Shown here piece by piece: positions 36,891 to 49,327 of a stretch of DNA of 64,000 bases. The notes below the pieces were generated by a model. The model had not been told where the DNA came from. It did not search any database and worked only from the letters and a program-made list of their open reading frames with translations. The DNA is from Inonotus obliquus. Lineage: Eukaryota; Basidiomycota; Agaricomycetes; Hymenochaetales; Hymenochaetaceae. The stretch covers positions 558,001-622,000 of the forward strand of contig JAJHTX010000013.1 in NCBI GenBank assembly GCA_032164295.1, in the 5' to 3' direction. The stretch's first letter is position 1. The number at the start of each line of letters is the position of its first letter. Made by a program: the position numbers and the translations under genes.

Positions 36891-37375
36891 TCATATCTGC
36901 AGGTTCTGAGCTATCGGAAGGCCCAGGAACGGTAGAATTACAAGTCGCTCCGGATCCCACTGGATCAAGCCATCAGACAACAACGATGGGCAACTTGAAG
37001 ATACTAGTAGTACTTACCACACCGCTTGTATAATAGATATCGCTCTCAACGACTTTCTTGACCTCCTCAAGCGATGGTCCTTCATAGATCATCATCGAGC
37101 CAATTAGTTTCTGGTCTGTGCCAGGCGTGGCGATCGATTCTGGGTTCACCAACGCACGTCCAAATTCTAGCTTTCGCGGTTAACGACTTGGTGCCTTGTC
37201 ATCAGTTGCCTACCAATGAAGAGACTCAACTGAGTGTTCCGTCATCACCAAGCTTCTTCGCGTTCTCGAGATGTTTCTCGCGCACGGACATGCGACGCTG
37301 GAAGGCGCCGTCATCGGTCTTGTCTGGGCAGAAGACCATGAACTGGTATCTACTAGCCGGAGTGTCTGTGGACAT
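36891..37375 (-). CDS. YCII-family small protein
   Basis: Exons joined in frame give about 120 residues: MSTDTPASRYQFMVFCPDKT, VREKHLENAKKLGDDGTL, KFGRALVNPESIATPG, KLIGSMMIYEGPSLEEV, KKVVESDIYYTSGV, WDPERLVILPF. This is the ferredoxin-like alpha/beta fold of the YCII domain, with the KxH residue pair in the first part and the DxxY segment that follows. Related proteins are proposed to be small enzymes, but no reaction is established for the fungal group. An in-frame ATG at 37477 would add 34 mostly basic residues that could be a mitochondrial presequence. Both starts are possible. Confidence 0.75.
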
Positions 37376-37841
37376 GGCACGATATCGAGACGAATGACAG
37401 CGAATTCGATTGAAGGACAGGCTTTGAGACTCCCGTCGTGCGCGTATGACTGATTGGATAGGGCACAATCTTCGCATCTACGCTGACAAACGCGGTCCAG
37501 AGAAGGAGACGTAATCAATTCCCCATCGTTGAACCTTTATCTTATACTGTCGTGCGTATATCACACCCAAATTCCTCGCACACATCCCTGATGCCGATCA
37601 CCAAGTTTGGAATGTATCTGGTCACGAGCCCATGATCGAACGAATGATTACACGCGCAAAGGAAAGCGACTTTGCAACCATACCAGTCATCCAAGGAAAG
37701 GCAAAGTTAATCTGGTACTTATTTATCATCCTATGTGTCTTGGCTTTGCTCACAACTCTCCTCGTCTGCTCTACAAGGCTACAAGGACCATCTTCCTCGG
37801 CTTTCTAGAGGACCCGCTGTCTGACTTGATTTCTTGCAGTC
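37376..37841. promoter_or_regulatory. Divergent promoter region
   Basis: The interval lies between the divergent YCII gene and the Cys-rich orphan. A TTGCAG acceptor-like site directly precedes the ATG at 37842, so the latter gene may have a 5' UTR intron. Confidence 0.4.
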
Positions 37842-39021
37842 ATGTCGCTCCGAGGTGATCAGCCCAACAAGAAACCGCCGCCGCCGCCGCCGCGTCGCAG
37901 GAAGGGGGATCCAGGTATTCTGGCAGGGGAAACTAAAGACGCTCGTGCAGCTGCTAGAGCAGCAATAGCTATGGCTGCTAAGGAACCGGATGCCAAAGGA
38001 CTAGATGACAATGAACCAGATGGCAATGACAATGATCCAGGTGCCAATAAACCAGGGTATAGATTAAAGAGGAAAACCATGCGCGACAACAGGCGTAGGC
38101 GATCAGTTTCTTCTTCCTCGGCGGAGCATGAACTCAAGGACAAGAAACCTGAAGGTGCTTTACCCAGTTTCATCAAAAAGTTAACGGGTCGGGATAAGGA
38201 TAAGAAAGGCACTGGTTTGTCCCCGATAAAGCAGCTGATGAATATGTCTGTCTCATGATTACCTTTACAGGCTCTGTGGCAAGCTCAGATGTCGATCCAA
38301 AAAGAGGAAGGAGAGAAAGAGGAAGGAGCCCAGACCGTCCAGCACGTGAAGGCGGTGAGAATGAGGAAACTAGAATAAATTATAGAAGTCGGGATGGTAA
38401 TTGTTTTCATGCATTATGTCAGCACAGTCTCTAAACTTCGGTTTCTCAGACAAGCACAAGCGAACTTACAGTCCAGGACCCCGCCGTCGCCACGCGGAGC
38501 AGGGTCGCTATCTTAGACCTGGAGAAACCCCGCTAGGAACGAACCGTGCACGCTCTTCTGGTGAAGAAGGAAGAATCCCTTTACGCCGTTCTCCCAACAA
38601 TAATGGCCGGCATGAAGAAATCTTCCCGGATAGCATACCAGATCTCGATGCAGGTTTCCGAATCCCTGGTCCAGTTGAAGATCGTCCACCACAAATTCTC
38701 CATCCTCGTGATTTGACGGGTTATAGCTTGAAGCAGTTAATATCCCTGCAAAGCTATATAGAAATGAACAGGCCATGCAAGGGATGTGGTGAATCTATTA
38801 CACCCTGTCTTTCATGCCATCGTGGATGGACTTGGGTCCAACTAGCCAGCGAACGTTTGGGGCGGACTGTCCAAAGCGAAGAAGACCTACGGTGCACGGA
38901 ATGTCTCCAAATGGTCGCAATGTGCGAAATTTGTAACCTACCGTTGAGTAAAGTTAAGGTGATGCGGCGCCATCGTTCAATGAAAGAGACCAACTTTAAA
39001 GAGTACCCTCTGCGTCGTTAG
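37842..39021 (+). CDS. Disordered orphan with C-terminal eight-Cys zinc-ribbon-like module
   Basis: Exons 37842-38214, 38271-38396 and 38450-39021 join in frame to 356 residues. The N-terminal half is disordered: KKPPPPPPRRRKGDP, Ala/Asp/Asn-rich, then Arg/Ser-rich (RGRRERGRSPDRPAREGG). The last 100 residues are more ordered: a helix (YSLKQLISLQSYIEM) followed by two Cys pairs (CKGCG...CLSCH) and, 30 residues later, another two (CTECLQMVAMCEIC). Eight cysteines in C-x2-C pairs suggest two zinc sites. I do not recognise the family. The gene could be lineage-specific; nucleic-acid or protein binding is equally possible. Confidence 0.68.
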
Positions 39022-39411
39022 GGAATATTCTACCCTGGAGCGTTAGTAATACTATGACAATATTTATTCGTTTCCCTCTTCTCTTTCCTGTCTTTCTATC
39101 TCTCATATATGCACCTCTCTATCGTGAATACCTCTGTATTAGTCTCTCGGACGTATTGAATAAGAATGATGTGGCACGTCGACGTCTTCTGCTTCTGCTT
39201 CAGTAGCAAAGTTCTCTCTATAGGGCAAATTGCCATTAAAAGGTCAATATAAAAAGATACACTATGCGAGCAATGCAAATCGAGTCGCGGACTGTGGGCT
39301 GGGCCGAGTCTCGGGAAGAAGCTCAGCAGCTAGGTATGTAATTACGACAAGAAACGGAGGGGTGAGATTGTTCTATACCACATACAGTTCAAGTAATCAT
39401 CATCCGATGAA
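39022..39411. other. Intergenic, convergent
   Basis: The interval holds the 3' flanks of the Cys-rich orphan and the Spf1 gene. No gene was seen. Confidence 0.5.
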
Positions 39412-42400
39412 CTATTCGTCCTTCTTCGCCACCTCACTCTCCTTTCGCTTCTCCTCCTCCTCTTGTCGTCGCGCGAATCGACGTTCCCGACCACGCGTGA
39501 TCATTTCCTTCGGTTCAAGGTCCGCAAACAAATGTTTACACGTCTTCTCAACTATCCAACATCCCGCAAAGTCGACTATCATTATTGCTGTTAACCGAAC
39601 TCTGAACTGTAAATCGGATAGATTTGTAAGCGTTGAGTAAATGATCAAATGTGGATTGAGAAAGTAGAATGACTCACGAAGATCGGCATTTCCACAATCT
39701 GCAACCACCTGGAAAACTCGGGGACGAAATCGGTTGCACCACAAAATGCTATTGCGCTAGCACCAACGAGTCCGTAATAAAGCGAAGGGTTTTCTCTTAT
39801 GCCTTCGCGGAATGGTCGTCCCTTTTGAATCAACACCACAAAGAGCCAATAAGAAAACAAGGCATGAGCTGAATTTATCAGGTAAAGGCGACTTTGAGAA
39901 TTTGGTCGCACCTGGAAGTTTATAGCAAACGTTGACACCTGTTGTGAAAGACCCAACAAGTATATAGCCGTGTTCAAAAGGTTGGGTTCGAATTTGGCTT
40001 CGAGGTCAATCGGACCGCGTCTAATGTTCAGAGAAAGTTAGTTGAGTGTCCAAAGTAACGGTGAGAATGAGAGAGATAATGGAAGTGGAAGTTGACTACG
40101 CACTCTTCATTAGCATTGGACAAATCCGTGATATAGACTAGCGAGATGATATGTATCGCGAACTGAATGATGATCGATAGGAAGACGTATAGATTGAATA
40201 TATTCCCCAGTGGTCGTTCGCGAGATAACTTCTCCACAGACTATAACACGCGATCCAAAACAAGTCAGTCAACTCATTCCGAACATCCCTATTCAAGAGA
40301 AACAACCAACCTTTGCACGTGAAATGCACAAAAAGCACACCGACATGAGCATACCCGTAATCGTAACCTGATAATCCCCGTACTTAATTCCATCAAGGTA
40401 CTGTACACTCAACGCATACGCTGAGATGAGACAATTCAACGCAAGGATCTTGTACATCTGGACTGTTGCCACGAGGGTACACCGGCCTTGGCGGATAATG
40501 TGTGCGACTGAAGATAATTTATTTAGTCAGCTTCGCCTTAACGGTGAGAAGGGAGATGAATAGGAAGGGGGAGAGGGACGTACTACTTGCGACACTTGAT
40601 AGTTTAGATGTGAACGGCGCTGCACAGGATGCGTCGCCGAGCTTGATCTTTGGGACTTCGTCTTCTGCCTCCATGTCCGCCAATGAGTTTGTAATACCGT
40701 TCATATCAAACTGCAAATCATCCCAATCAGCCTAATCATCGCATCTACGACGCATTGAACCAAAATAACTCACCTTTTCCATCGGATTCCTCTGTCTCGC
40801 TGTAGTCTGCTGAGCAAGAGCCTTCGCATGCGCTTCCACAACCTCAGGGAACGCACTTGCAATTGCTGGTGGTACGGGTGGGGGCGGCTGATTAAACCTC
40901 GCACTAATCTTCAACTGGCTCTCATAAACCTTCCTAATCCTTTCCAACCTCGCATGTTCAGCAATTTTCTTCAAATCCTCCATGGTACCATCAAGTAATG
41001 CAACACCAACATGGGCCTGTTTGAGAGCACCAACGTCGTTCGTCCCGTCTCCTGCCATAAGAGTGATGTAACCCAGGGATTTGAGAGTCGTAAGGATGAA
41101 TTCTTTCTGAGACGGTGAGACTCGTGCGTAGACCCATGCGTGCTGGACGAGCTTTAACCACGCCGCTTGGCTTTCAAATTGTTTCAAAGCCGCGCCAGTA
41201 ATGCATATGTCGTATTGGTCGAGGAGAGTTTGGTCAATAGGTTCTGAAGGGTCTACAGGGATGACTACTGTTTCGTCAACATTACGCCACTCGAGGTCTG
41301 CTTCGTGCTTCGGATTCTCTTTAAGATCCAGAATCAAGGCTTCCCGGTCGACGATTTCGACGTCGCGCGCAACGTGCACGGCGGTTAGCGGGTTGTCACC
41401 AGTGATCATAATGCACTGATTGGGAAGTGTAAGCATACCAATCGGGGAACTATGCAGACTCTGGCTTACTCTGTGCGACGAGTCTGAAAGCATCTTTAAG
41501 GTTTCAACAGCATCCTCTTTCAACGGACAATGGAAGACGAGGAATCCGGCAAACGTCAACTTGCTCTCCACCTTATCGCGAGCAATATGATTGATCTAAT
41601 TGAGCAAGACAATCAGTACCGTAATGACAGCCCTCCACTCACAAAAGCCCAAACAACACACCTTATCAGTTGACATTCCCTCCATCTCCTTCCAAGCAAG
41701 CGCAAGCACCCGGCTCCCACGTCGCGTGAACCACTTGTATGTTTCATCATATTCCTCCGGCACATGCGCAAGCATACCCTTAATCGTCTCCGGGGCACCT
41801 TTCACACTAACCCTCGCCTTGCCACTTCCAGACCCACGAATCAGACTCGAAATAGTCGACATCCTCTTCAACGCACTCGAAAATTGGAACCTTCTTCGTA
41901 TGTGTAGCTCTGTAGTGCCCGCAAGGGTAGGACTTGAGGGGGAAACGCGATCTCCAGATTGAAGTTGCCATTCAAGCGCTTCCAAAGCAGTTTTCTCCAT
42001 TGGGTCACCAACGACAGTCCCATCATCCAGTCTTACCAGTGCATGCGCAGCAGCGAGACACAAAATGGTATCCCTCGGAGTCTCGCGAACCTTCACAAGG
42101 TGTTTACCATCCCTCGGATCCACACCAGCCACACCTTCCACAACTAGACTCTCTGCCGTGATCGTACCAGTCTTATCGAACGCACAAACCTCCACTCGTC
42201 CCGCGAACGGAATTCGGAACGGTTCTGTACAGAAGATAGCGTGTTTCTGTAATGCAACGAGGGAAGCGTTGACAGCTAAGGATAGTTCCATCGGCAGTTC
42301 AGGAGGGACGACTGAAGTAACAATCATAACGCAGTCCAATAATAATTTGGACTTCTTCAATCCACGCTCCAAACCCTTTTGCCACACATAACCGGACGCT

Positions 42401-43835
42401 GCGAGCGCAAAGACCAGAAGGAACGCGATGAAGAGGAATGCCTCGAAGTTGTTCGCCGAAACGCGTTCCGAGGAGAAAAGCATCGTTCGAACAAGCGACC
42501 CTTGTGCAGTACCAAACCCAGTCCGCAAAACGACAGCACGACAACCTCCATCAGGCGTCTCCGGTCCGGCGCCTGAAACACTCTCGTTACTCGACTGCAG
42601 GACCTTTGTTCCTCCGAAAAGTACACTATTCTTATGCCCACCATCTACGTCTAGCTTCTCCGACCCCTCGAATAGTTCGATAGACTCTTTCAGCAAGGGC
42701 GTCGATTCGCCGGAAAGCATAGCCTCGTTGACGATGCATGTGCCTCGCAGTAGCAGTAAGTCTGCGGGTACAGTCGTCCCTTCTTTGTGGTTCTGGTGAC
42801 GAGCCATGGATACTATATCACCAGGAAGTAACTCGTCTGATTGAATGCTGGCCCATTTGCTATCCCGGTACACCTGGATGGGATATGGCTCAATGGACAT
42901 GGAGCGGAATTCGGTCAGCGTTCTTAGTCTCTGAACGGAATACATCAGTCTCCGGGAACACCCTCAGCAAGGCACTACGTACCTGCCAAACGACCGTGCA
43001 CTCGAACACAACCAACATAAACAGCGTAAAGATACTATAATACCAATATTCGTCCAGACACCATAGCCCAACACAGAAAATCTGGAAAACAAAGAAAGGC
43101 GCCGTCGCATGTTCAGCGAAGAGTGCACCAAATGCCGGGATCGGGATATGGAACTCATTCTTTCCATAAAGACTGAGCAGATTTGGAACGTCTGCTGATG
43201 CCAGACCTTTCGAAGACTGGCCATCGGGGAGCTGATACGTCGAAAGTGGGGGTTTCATAGAGGATGGGTAGGGTAGAGGCGCAAAAGTTGCTGGGTTCTC
43301 TGATAGTAGAACGTATGTATCCTGCTGGTACGAAAAAGTATACGTCGTCGGGTCCGAAGGCTACACAAATTAAAAAACAACCATCAGACAAATTGATAAA
43401 GAAAATAGATTCGAAAACATTACAACTCACATCTTTTTTCCTCAACTTGACGATTTCACCTTTCCCTCTGTGTTCGGAAGGAACGACTCTCACACAATCC
43501 GCCCTCCTCACATCACTTGCGCTTCTGCAAGTGATAAATGCTCTCGCACCTGTACTCCACCTCGTAGCAAGAAACGATAACGCATGTCCCAACCCCAATG
43601 ACACACAAGCTAGGAAAGTCCATTCCTCTGATCGCAACCAGTCATCGTATCGTACGAGGTAGGCGTAAGCTAAGACTGGATAGAGAGAAAGGAATGGTAA
43701 AGTGTATACGTGCGCCCATAAAGGAAGGGATACGTGGAGAGATGCCCGTAAGATTTCGGGCGAATCTACAGCGACAGCCACCCTGAAGCAACAGTTTCAG
43801 TACGATAGACAGTGCTTACTGATTTGTACTTACAT
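39412..43835 (-). CDS. SPF1: P5A-type ATPase Spf1 (ER helix dislocase)
   Basis: This is a multi-exon gene of roughly 1,200 residues. Its hallmarks are [46 protein letters not shown], the P5A membrane motif [15 protein letters not shown], phosphorylation loop [26 protein letters not shown] and [22 protein letters not shown]. The C-terminus is the charged cytosolic tail [18 protein letters not shown] after the last membrane segment. Spf1 extracts mis-inserted transmembrane helices at the ER. The start codon is split: AT at 43835-43834, a 51-nt intron, then G at 43782, giving [20 protein letters not shown], which aligns with the expected N-terminus. Unspliced, that ATG is followed at once by TAA. 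Confidence 0.9.
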
Positions 43836-44016
43836 GACTTTGTCGCTATAGTTTAGAGAGTGGTGAAGAATGAACGCGTCAACGTGTATTAACAAAGAAG
43901 AAAGGTACCGGAGTAAGTCACGTGGGCTCATGACCATCTGCTTGAGCTGTTCTGCAGCCATCACATCCTCAGCGATCTCCTTCATCTCCCACTAATACAA
44001 CCTCATAGACATCATT
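43836..44016. promoter_or_regulatory. Compact bidirectional promoter (SPF1/YKT6)
   Basis: Only 181 bases separate the divergent start codons of the two secretory-pathway genes, so they must share promoter DNA. No TATA box was evident. Confidence 0.55.
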
Positions 44017-44743
44017 ATGAAGATATACGCCTTATCAGTCCTCACCACTCCCTCCAATGTCTCTGCCAAACTCCTTACATCTGCATCAGATCTCTCCTCA
44101 TTTTCCTTCTACCAGCGCGGCACAATAGCAGAATTCCTCGTCTTCTTCTCCGGACTGGTTGCAGAACGTACATCTCCAGGAGAAAGACAGAGTTTCACGG
44201 ATGTTGATAAACAGGATAGCGAATACGTTTTCCATGTGTATAATCGTGGGGGAGATGAGCCGATTGCTGGTATGTTTTCATATTATCTACCGTAAGCGAT
44301 CGTTCTGACTTGATCTTACCTTGCAGCCGTAATGGTAGCGGACAAAGAATACCCTCGTCGCGCAGCATTCTCAGTCTTAACCAAAGTCCTTGAAATATTC
44401 TCAACAAAGGTTCCTTCATCCCTCTACTCCAACCCTTCCTCCATATCCTTCCCCGACCTTAAAGATATTCTTACCGAATACCAAGACCCACGCAAAGCCG
44501 ACTCCATCATGCGTCTCCAAGGCGAATTAGACGAAACCAAAGTCGTCATGCACCAAACGATCGAATCCGTCTTGAAAAGAGGAGAGAAACTGGATGACCT
44601 TGTTGCTAGATCTGAGATGCTTGGTAACCAGAGTAAGAGGTTTTATACTACTGCAAAGAAGGTATATTCCCCCTAGTTTAATTGTAGCAGATTACTGATG
44701 CTACTTCTTCATCTAGCAAAACTCGTGCTGCGTTATTATGTGA
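44017..44743 (+). CDS. YKT6: v-SNARE Ykt6
   Basis: Exons 44017-44269, 44327-44661 and 44717-44743 join in frame to 204 residues. The N-terminus MKIYALSVLTTP opens the longin domain. FSFYQRGTIAEFLVFFSG and the segment EYVFHVYNRGGDEPIAAV follow. The SNARE helix runs through MRLQGELDETKVVMHQTIES with the central zero-layer Arg, then ERGEKLDDLV-like spacing (KRGEKLDDLVARSEMLG). The 27-nt last exon encodes KQNSCCVIM: no membrane anchor but a C-terminal CCVIM for prenylation plus palmitoylation. Ykt6 acts in ER-Golgi, endosomal, vacuolar and autophagosome fusion. Confidence 0.92.
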
Positions 44744-46018
44744 TGCCATTCTCACCTCTCACCCTGCGCGTGTACACTACTGCGGACTTCGTGTACATAC
44801 ATTCATCCTGGATATCCATCCATATCTGTACCGTACGCTCTTCCATCGGATTATCACCATCTTTGGTCAGTTCATAATGCAATGTTATCACGAGCTACAA
44901 CTTCAGGAACGTGTGCGAGTGATGTGAGTGATACATTTCTTCAAGTGTTAAAATGACTTGCTGGGCGCACTGTTAATAATGGTGATGTTATTGAATTCTT
45001 TTGCTGTTCAACAAATCAGAGGACCGCGGCGGCGCGTTAGCCCGGTGTCCACCCCCCGATGTTGTTGTTCAGAAAAGATGCCATACCATACCCAAGTCCA
45101 ACATTGATAATATGGGGCTTCGACTTCTGCATGCAGTGTTCTATTGCTGACATGACTTGCCTTTGAACCTTGACGTTTTTCCTCCTGATACATTTATTAT
45201 GATGACCGTTTAGCATTGCACTTACCAGCGCGTTTCGGATTTGTTCGATATCATGGTCCAACCCAACCGACTCGGACTCGCTACGAATCTGTCCATCAAT
45301 GGGCTGATAGGGTTTTCACTCTTTTTCAAATCGTATCTTTCGGAATGAGGCAATAGCCCGTACATAGACTCGTAGAGAAGCAACTCCATGCCTTATTCCT
45401 TTGTATGTCGGAATCGTAATTGACTGTTTCCAGAGGTGATGATGAAGACTCTTGTATCTTCGTTGATGATTGATACATATTAACGAAGGCTGCATTGACC
45501 AATCCGGAGCATTTCACTGCAGGGATATCCTAGCCAGTGCATATGCGGGGTATCTTGTTTACGTTCCAAAGGAGGTTTTTCCAATGCGCGTTTCGTAGTC
45601 ACGGTTCGCCTCTGTATGTAAGCTGGCAGCATTTGTTAGAAATTGGTCAGAAACATCATCAACAGACGTATAATATAGACGCAGTATCCGCTGAGCATGG
45701 GATGTCGACTCGAAGTCACGACATACTACATCACACTAGTAGTGTGGACCTTGACCGACAGTACTAGTACGATTTCTAACTTCTAAAACATCGCAGGTCC
45801 GTGAGACAGAAGCACAAAGCACTGAAAGACAAAATATAGGGGAACTGAAAGTTAACTTGAAGTTATGTAAGAGAAAGCGGCTTGGCTTACTGTTTATGGC
45901 TGTAATCATGTGATCGTTTAGGTGGTTGTTTTACGTTGATAATGATATAGCCACGATTGTTGCTTTCACCAGAACGATATCCAGGGATCCTGCTGCCGTG
46001 GATAAGAGAATTAAACAT
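44744..46018. other. 1.3-kb interval, possible gene fragment inside
   Basis: The interval holds the Ykt6 3' flank and the FunK1 promoter. The last 130 bases before 46019 are similar to those before the second FunK1 copy. The minus-strand frames at 45040-45520 are listed separately. Confidence 0.5.
45040..45520 (-). other. Possible uncharacterised gene or relic
   Basis: Overlapping minus-strand frames look protein-like in composition: a stretch reading ELLLYESMYGLLPHSERYD, and, downstream in another frame, DIEQIRNALVSAMLNG and PHIINVGLGYGMASFLNNN. A GTAAGT site lies between them. I could not join them into one convincing spliced model and do not recognise the family. It may be a decayed gene. 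Confidence 0.25.
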
Positions 46019-49000
46019 ATGGATCCCAAGTCACCGTCTTCCTCGCGGCGCGACGCTATCCTTGCTCGGTCTAAGACGCCTTCAAGCAACTCCTTGGATG
46101 GCGGTAAGTATCCTGCTTCTTCTCGGTGTCAAAGCATCAGCTATTCACGCTCTTCTATGTTACACAAAGAATCTGCCGCATCGTCTCCTAGCTCAAATCT
46201 ATTCGAAATGGTAAAGGAAGGATATTTTTCAGAAGTCGAGGTGGGAGCCCTTTTGGACGAACTCAATACCGGGGACTGCGAGAGCGACAGTGACGATGAT
46301 GACTTGGAAGAGCTCATTATTGGACAGAGTACTAGTGATGTGGATATAGCGGATGGCGAGGAGGATTATGAGGAGGAGAAGTATGGTGATAAGGAGAAGT
46401 ATGATATGGTGAAGTTGAATGAAGATGGTACCGGTGGCTACGACCCAGAGGATGATCTGAAGTTCCAAGAGTATGGTTTTATGGATCTTGAAGAAATGGA
46501 TGAGGTGCAGGATGAGAGCCGAGAAGAAGATGAAGCTGGTGTTATACCGACCTACGCTGATGCAGCCTCAGCGAGGACGCCTTCCCCATGCTTGCTCCCG
46601 ACCGACGCGCAGGAGCCCGTGACACCTCCTCCTCGTCCCACCCAAATCGACTCGAGCTCTCCCGTCAAGGATACCCCTGTTGCTAGAACGCAAAATGGAC
46701 AGAAGCACCAATTTGGTCACAATGTGGCTCGTAAGAGATATAACCGGTTTGCGGATGAGGCGGCTAAATATCTTATTGGACCGATGCCAGTGGACACGTT
46801 CCTCAATGAGTTCCTCCCAGTACCTGCGACTGATAATCCAATGCCCAAATCTAAGGGCGCCTTCAATGGCGTACCTAAGAACCCTCAAAACGAGGCTCAG
46901 ATCTATGCTCCGCTGGTTCGACTTTCCCTTTCTGACTGGTGATACACGATACTGAATTTGCCGGAACAGATCGCTTCCATTAATGAAAATGGACGTTGTC
47001 CAAACGTGACCTTCGTCGACACTTCTGTTGCTTCAAATCAGCGTCGAGGAATTTGCAAGCCCGACATGTCCGGCTACGAATCAAGGGTCATAGAACAGCT
47101 CGTGCCTATCAAGGCGGATCAAGTAAAAACTGACTACGAGCCCCCGGAGAGTCCAACCACAGAACACCAAGCACGGAAGGCAACGAACACAACATCGCGG
47201 ACGAACAAGAATTCGACGAAGCCGATGCGATATAATGCAAATCTGGGTCTTGCAGATATCTACTGGGAGATCAAGTTGCGGAGACTTGATCCATTCTGTG
47301 ACAAGCCTGAGGGTACAAATGGGAAGCGAAATAGCTTTCTCTCATGGAAGAACAAACCCGTCGACAGCGATGGAGCGATCAATTGCAAGAAGACCTTTGG
47401 ACAAATGGCAGTCTACGCTGCTGAAGCTTGCGCACGCCAACATCGCATATTTTACTTCTCCGTGCTGATTGCCGGCACCTATGCCCGCTTCTTCCGATGG
47501 GACCGCGCGGGAGTCATCGTCACTGAGGCGTTCGATTACAGGGGAAAGCCCAAGGTGCTGTGTGACTTCCTCTGGCGATTTGGAAATGCCAACCCGATCC
47601 AACGTGGCTTCGATCCCACTGTCACCGTTGCCTCTGAGGCAGAACGAAAGCTCTTCGCAGACGTAGTCTCTAAGGAGGTTGCGTTTCAACTGAAGATTGC
47701 ATCTGACGAGTCCGAGAAACTACAGAAGCACCTGCAGCTCCATTATGAAAAAGGAAAAGTTACAAAGATCCTGGTCCACGATAGGGATTCATCGGAATGG
47801 GAGGAATACCTTGTTTCCGTTCCCATTACTTCGCCGACATCGTTTGTCGGACGGAGCACTCGAGCGTATTGGTCAGTGAGAATGGGTCGCGACGAGAGTG
47901 GAGAGATGACCGAAAAGGCTGCGTTTTTGAAGGACGTGTGGCGTGCCGACGTGCCAAATTCTGAGGACGAAGGGACAATATACCAACATCTTATGAAAGG
48001 AAACGTTAGGAAAATACCAGGTCTTATAGCGTTTGGGGATGTCTTAGAGGTGCGTATACAGTCCTTTCGTGGAATTCATGTTGTTTAACTCCATCCTTCC
48101 TCTAGGATCCCAGCATGACGAACGCTGAAGAGAACGAAGCCAAGCAGGCGGAATCTGAATACAAGCACCAGAGTACGAGGACGCAGGACTTCAAAGGTGC
48201 CGCGTGGTGTCGCTTGCCTGAGAATAATGATGGGAAACGAATAGTAACACGTAGACACTATCCATTGACACTGGACGAGGTCGGTTACTCACTCAAGAAC
48301 TTCGAGAACTCACGCGAGCTTTTTAGAGCTGGTGAAGATGCATTTGAAGGTAGGACTAGGTCATTACCTCTGACATTTCCGGCTAACTCTTGCTGTAGCA
48401 CTCGACTCCGCGTTCAAGAAATGTAAGAGAATGCATCGTGATGTCAGCATGGACAATATCATCCTCGTGAGGACCAAGGATACGGAGGAGAGAGAGGGGC
48501 GTCTCGTTGACTGGGAATTTTCAACCCTTGTAGACCGATCTGGCAAGGCCAGAGATTGCTATCGTTCCGTAAGTCATCAACTACACGGATGGTGCTAAGT
48601 TATAGCTTGACATATCATTCAGGGAACTTGGGCTTTCATGGCAGCGGTGGCTTTGAATGCTGAGATCCCCGGTTTCAAGCATTCCGATGGGCACGATCTT
48701 GAGTCACTTTTCTACGTAATGATGTACTGCAGCCTTCTGTGGTTGCGTCATAACACGATCGAGAATTTTGGACGATGGATGCATACTTTCTTCGACGGCG
48801 CTACGGTAGTCGACGGACGCGATTCAGGTGGACGCGAGAAACTTTTCTATATCGCCTTTCCAGCGACTTTTACCACCAAATTCAATTTTGATGAACCGAT
48901 CCATACGTGGTTTAAAAGCGTATATCAGGACCTTGGGAGTATCCTGAAAGAAGAGAATAAATGGACGAGAGAGAATTTTGGGCAGAAGATGGCTGAGGTG

Positions 49001-49327
49001 AACCGAGGCCTCGTACACGTAAAGGGAAGTGATAGAGTCGAACACGATGTGGCTGATTATCACGTCCCGATACCGGAGGTTCCCCGCGCAACGCATACTT
49101 CAGTACACCCTTCTGCCTCCGTTCAGGATGCCATTCCGGTTGCAGAGGCAAGTGGACCTTCGGTCTCGGAACGTCGGAGCAGCAAGCGATCTAGAGTGGA
49201 CGTCGACCACGTGGAAATGATGACGGATGCAGAGGGATCTATAGTGGACGTCGACCATGTAGAAATGTTGACGGATGCAGAGGGATCCCGTAAACGTAGC
49301 AAAAGACGACACCGAAACGATGGCTGA
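46019..49327 (+). CDS. FunK1 fungal-type protein kinase, copy 1
   Basis: Six exons (46019-46103, 46170-46915, 46970-48049, 48106-48349, 48399-48568, 48623-49327) join with all phases matching, giving 1009 residues. The N-terminal 270 residues are acidic and Pro/Ser-rich, followed by a helical segment (YLIGPMPVDTFLNEFLPVP). The FunK1 domain then shows QHRIFYFSVLIAGTYARFFR, DRAGVIVTEAF and LCDFLWRFGNANP. The catalytic loop is MHRDVSMDNIILV, the DFG position reads VDWEF, and GTWAFMAAVAL and DGHDLESLFYVMMY follow, as usual in this family. The tail is basic (KRSKRRHRND), probably a nuclear signal, with a 17-residue tandem repeat absent from copy 2. FunK1 kinases are expanded in mushrooms; substrates are unknown. 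Confidence 0.88.

Noticed and set aside
45926..46018. Upstream extension of FunK1 copy 1 starting at 45926
   Set aside because: Copy 2 is not open in this stretch, and the aligned ATG at 46019 matches the copy 2 start.
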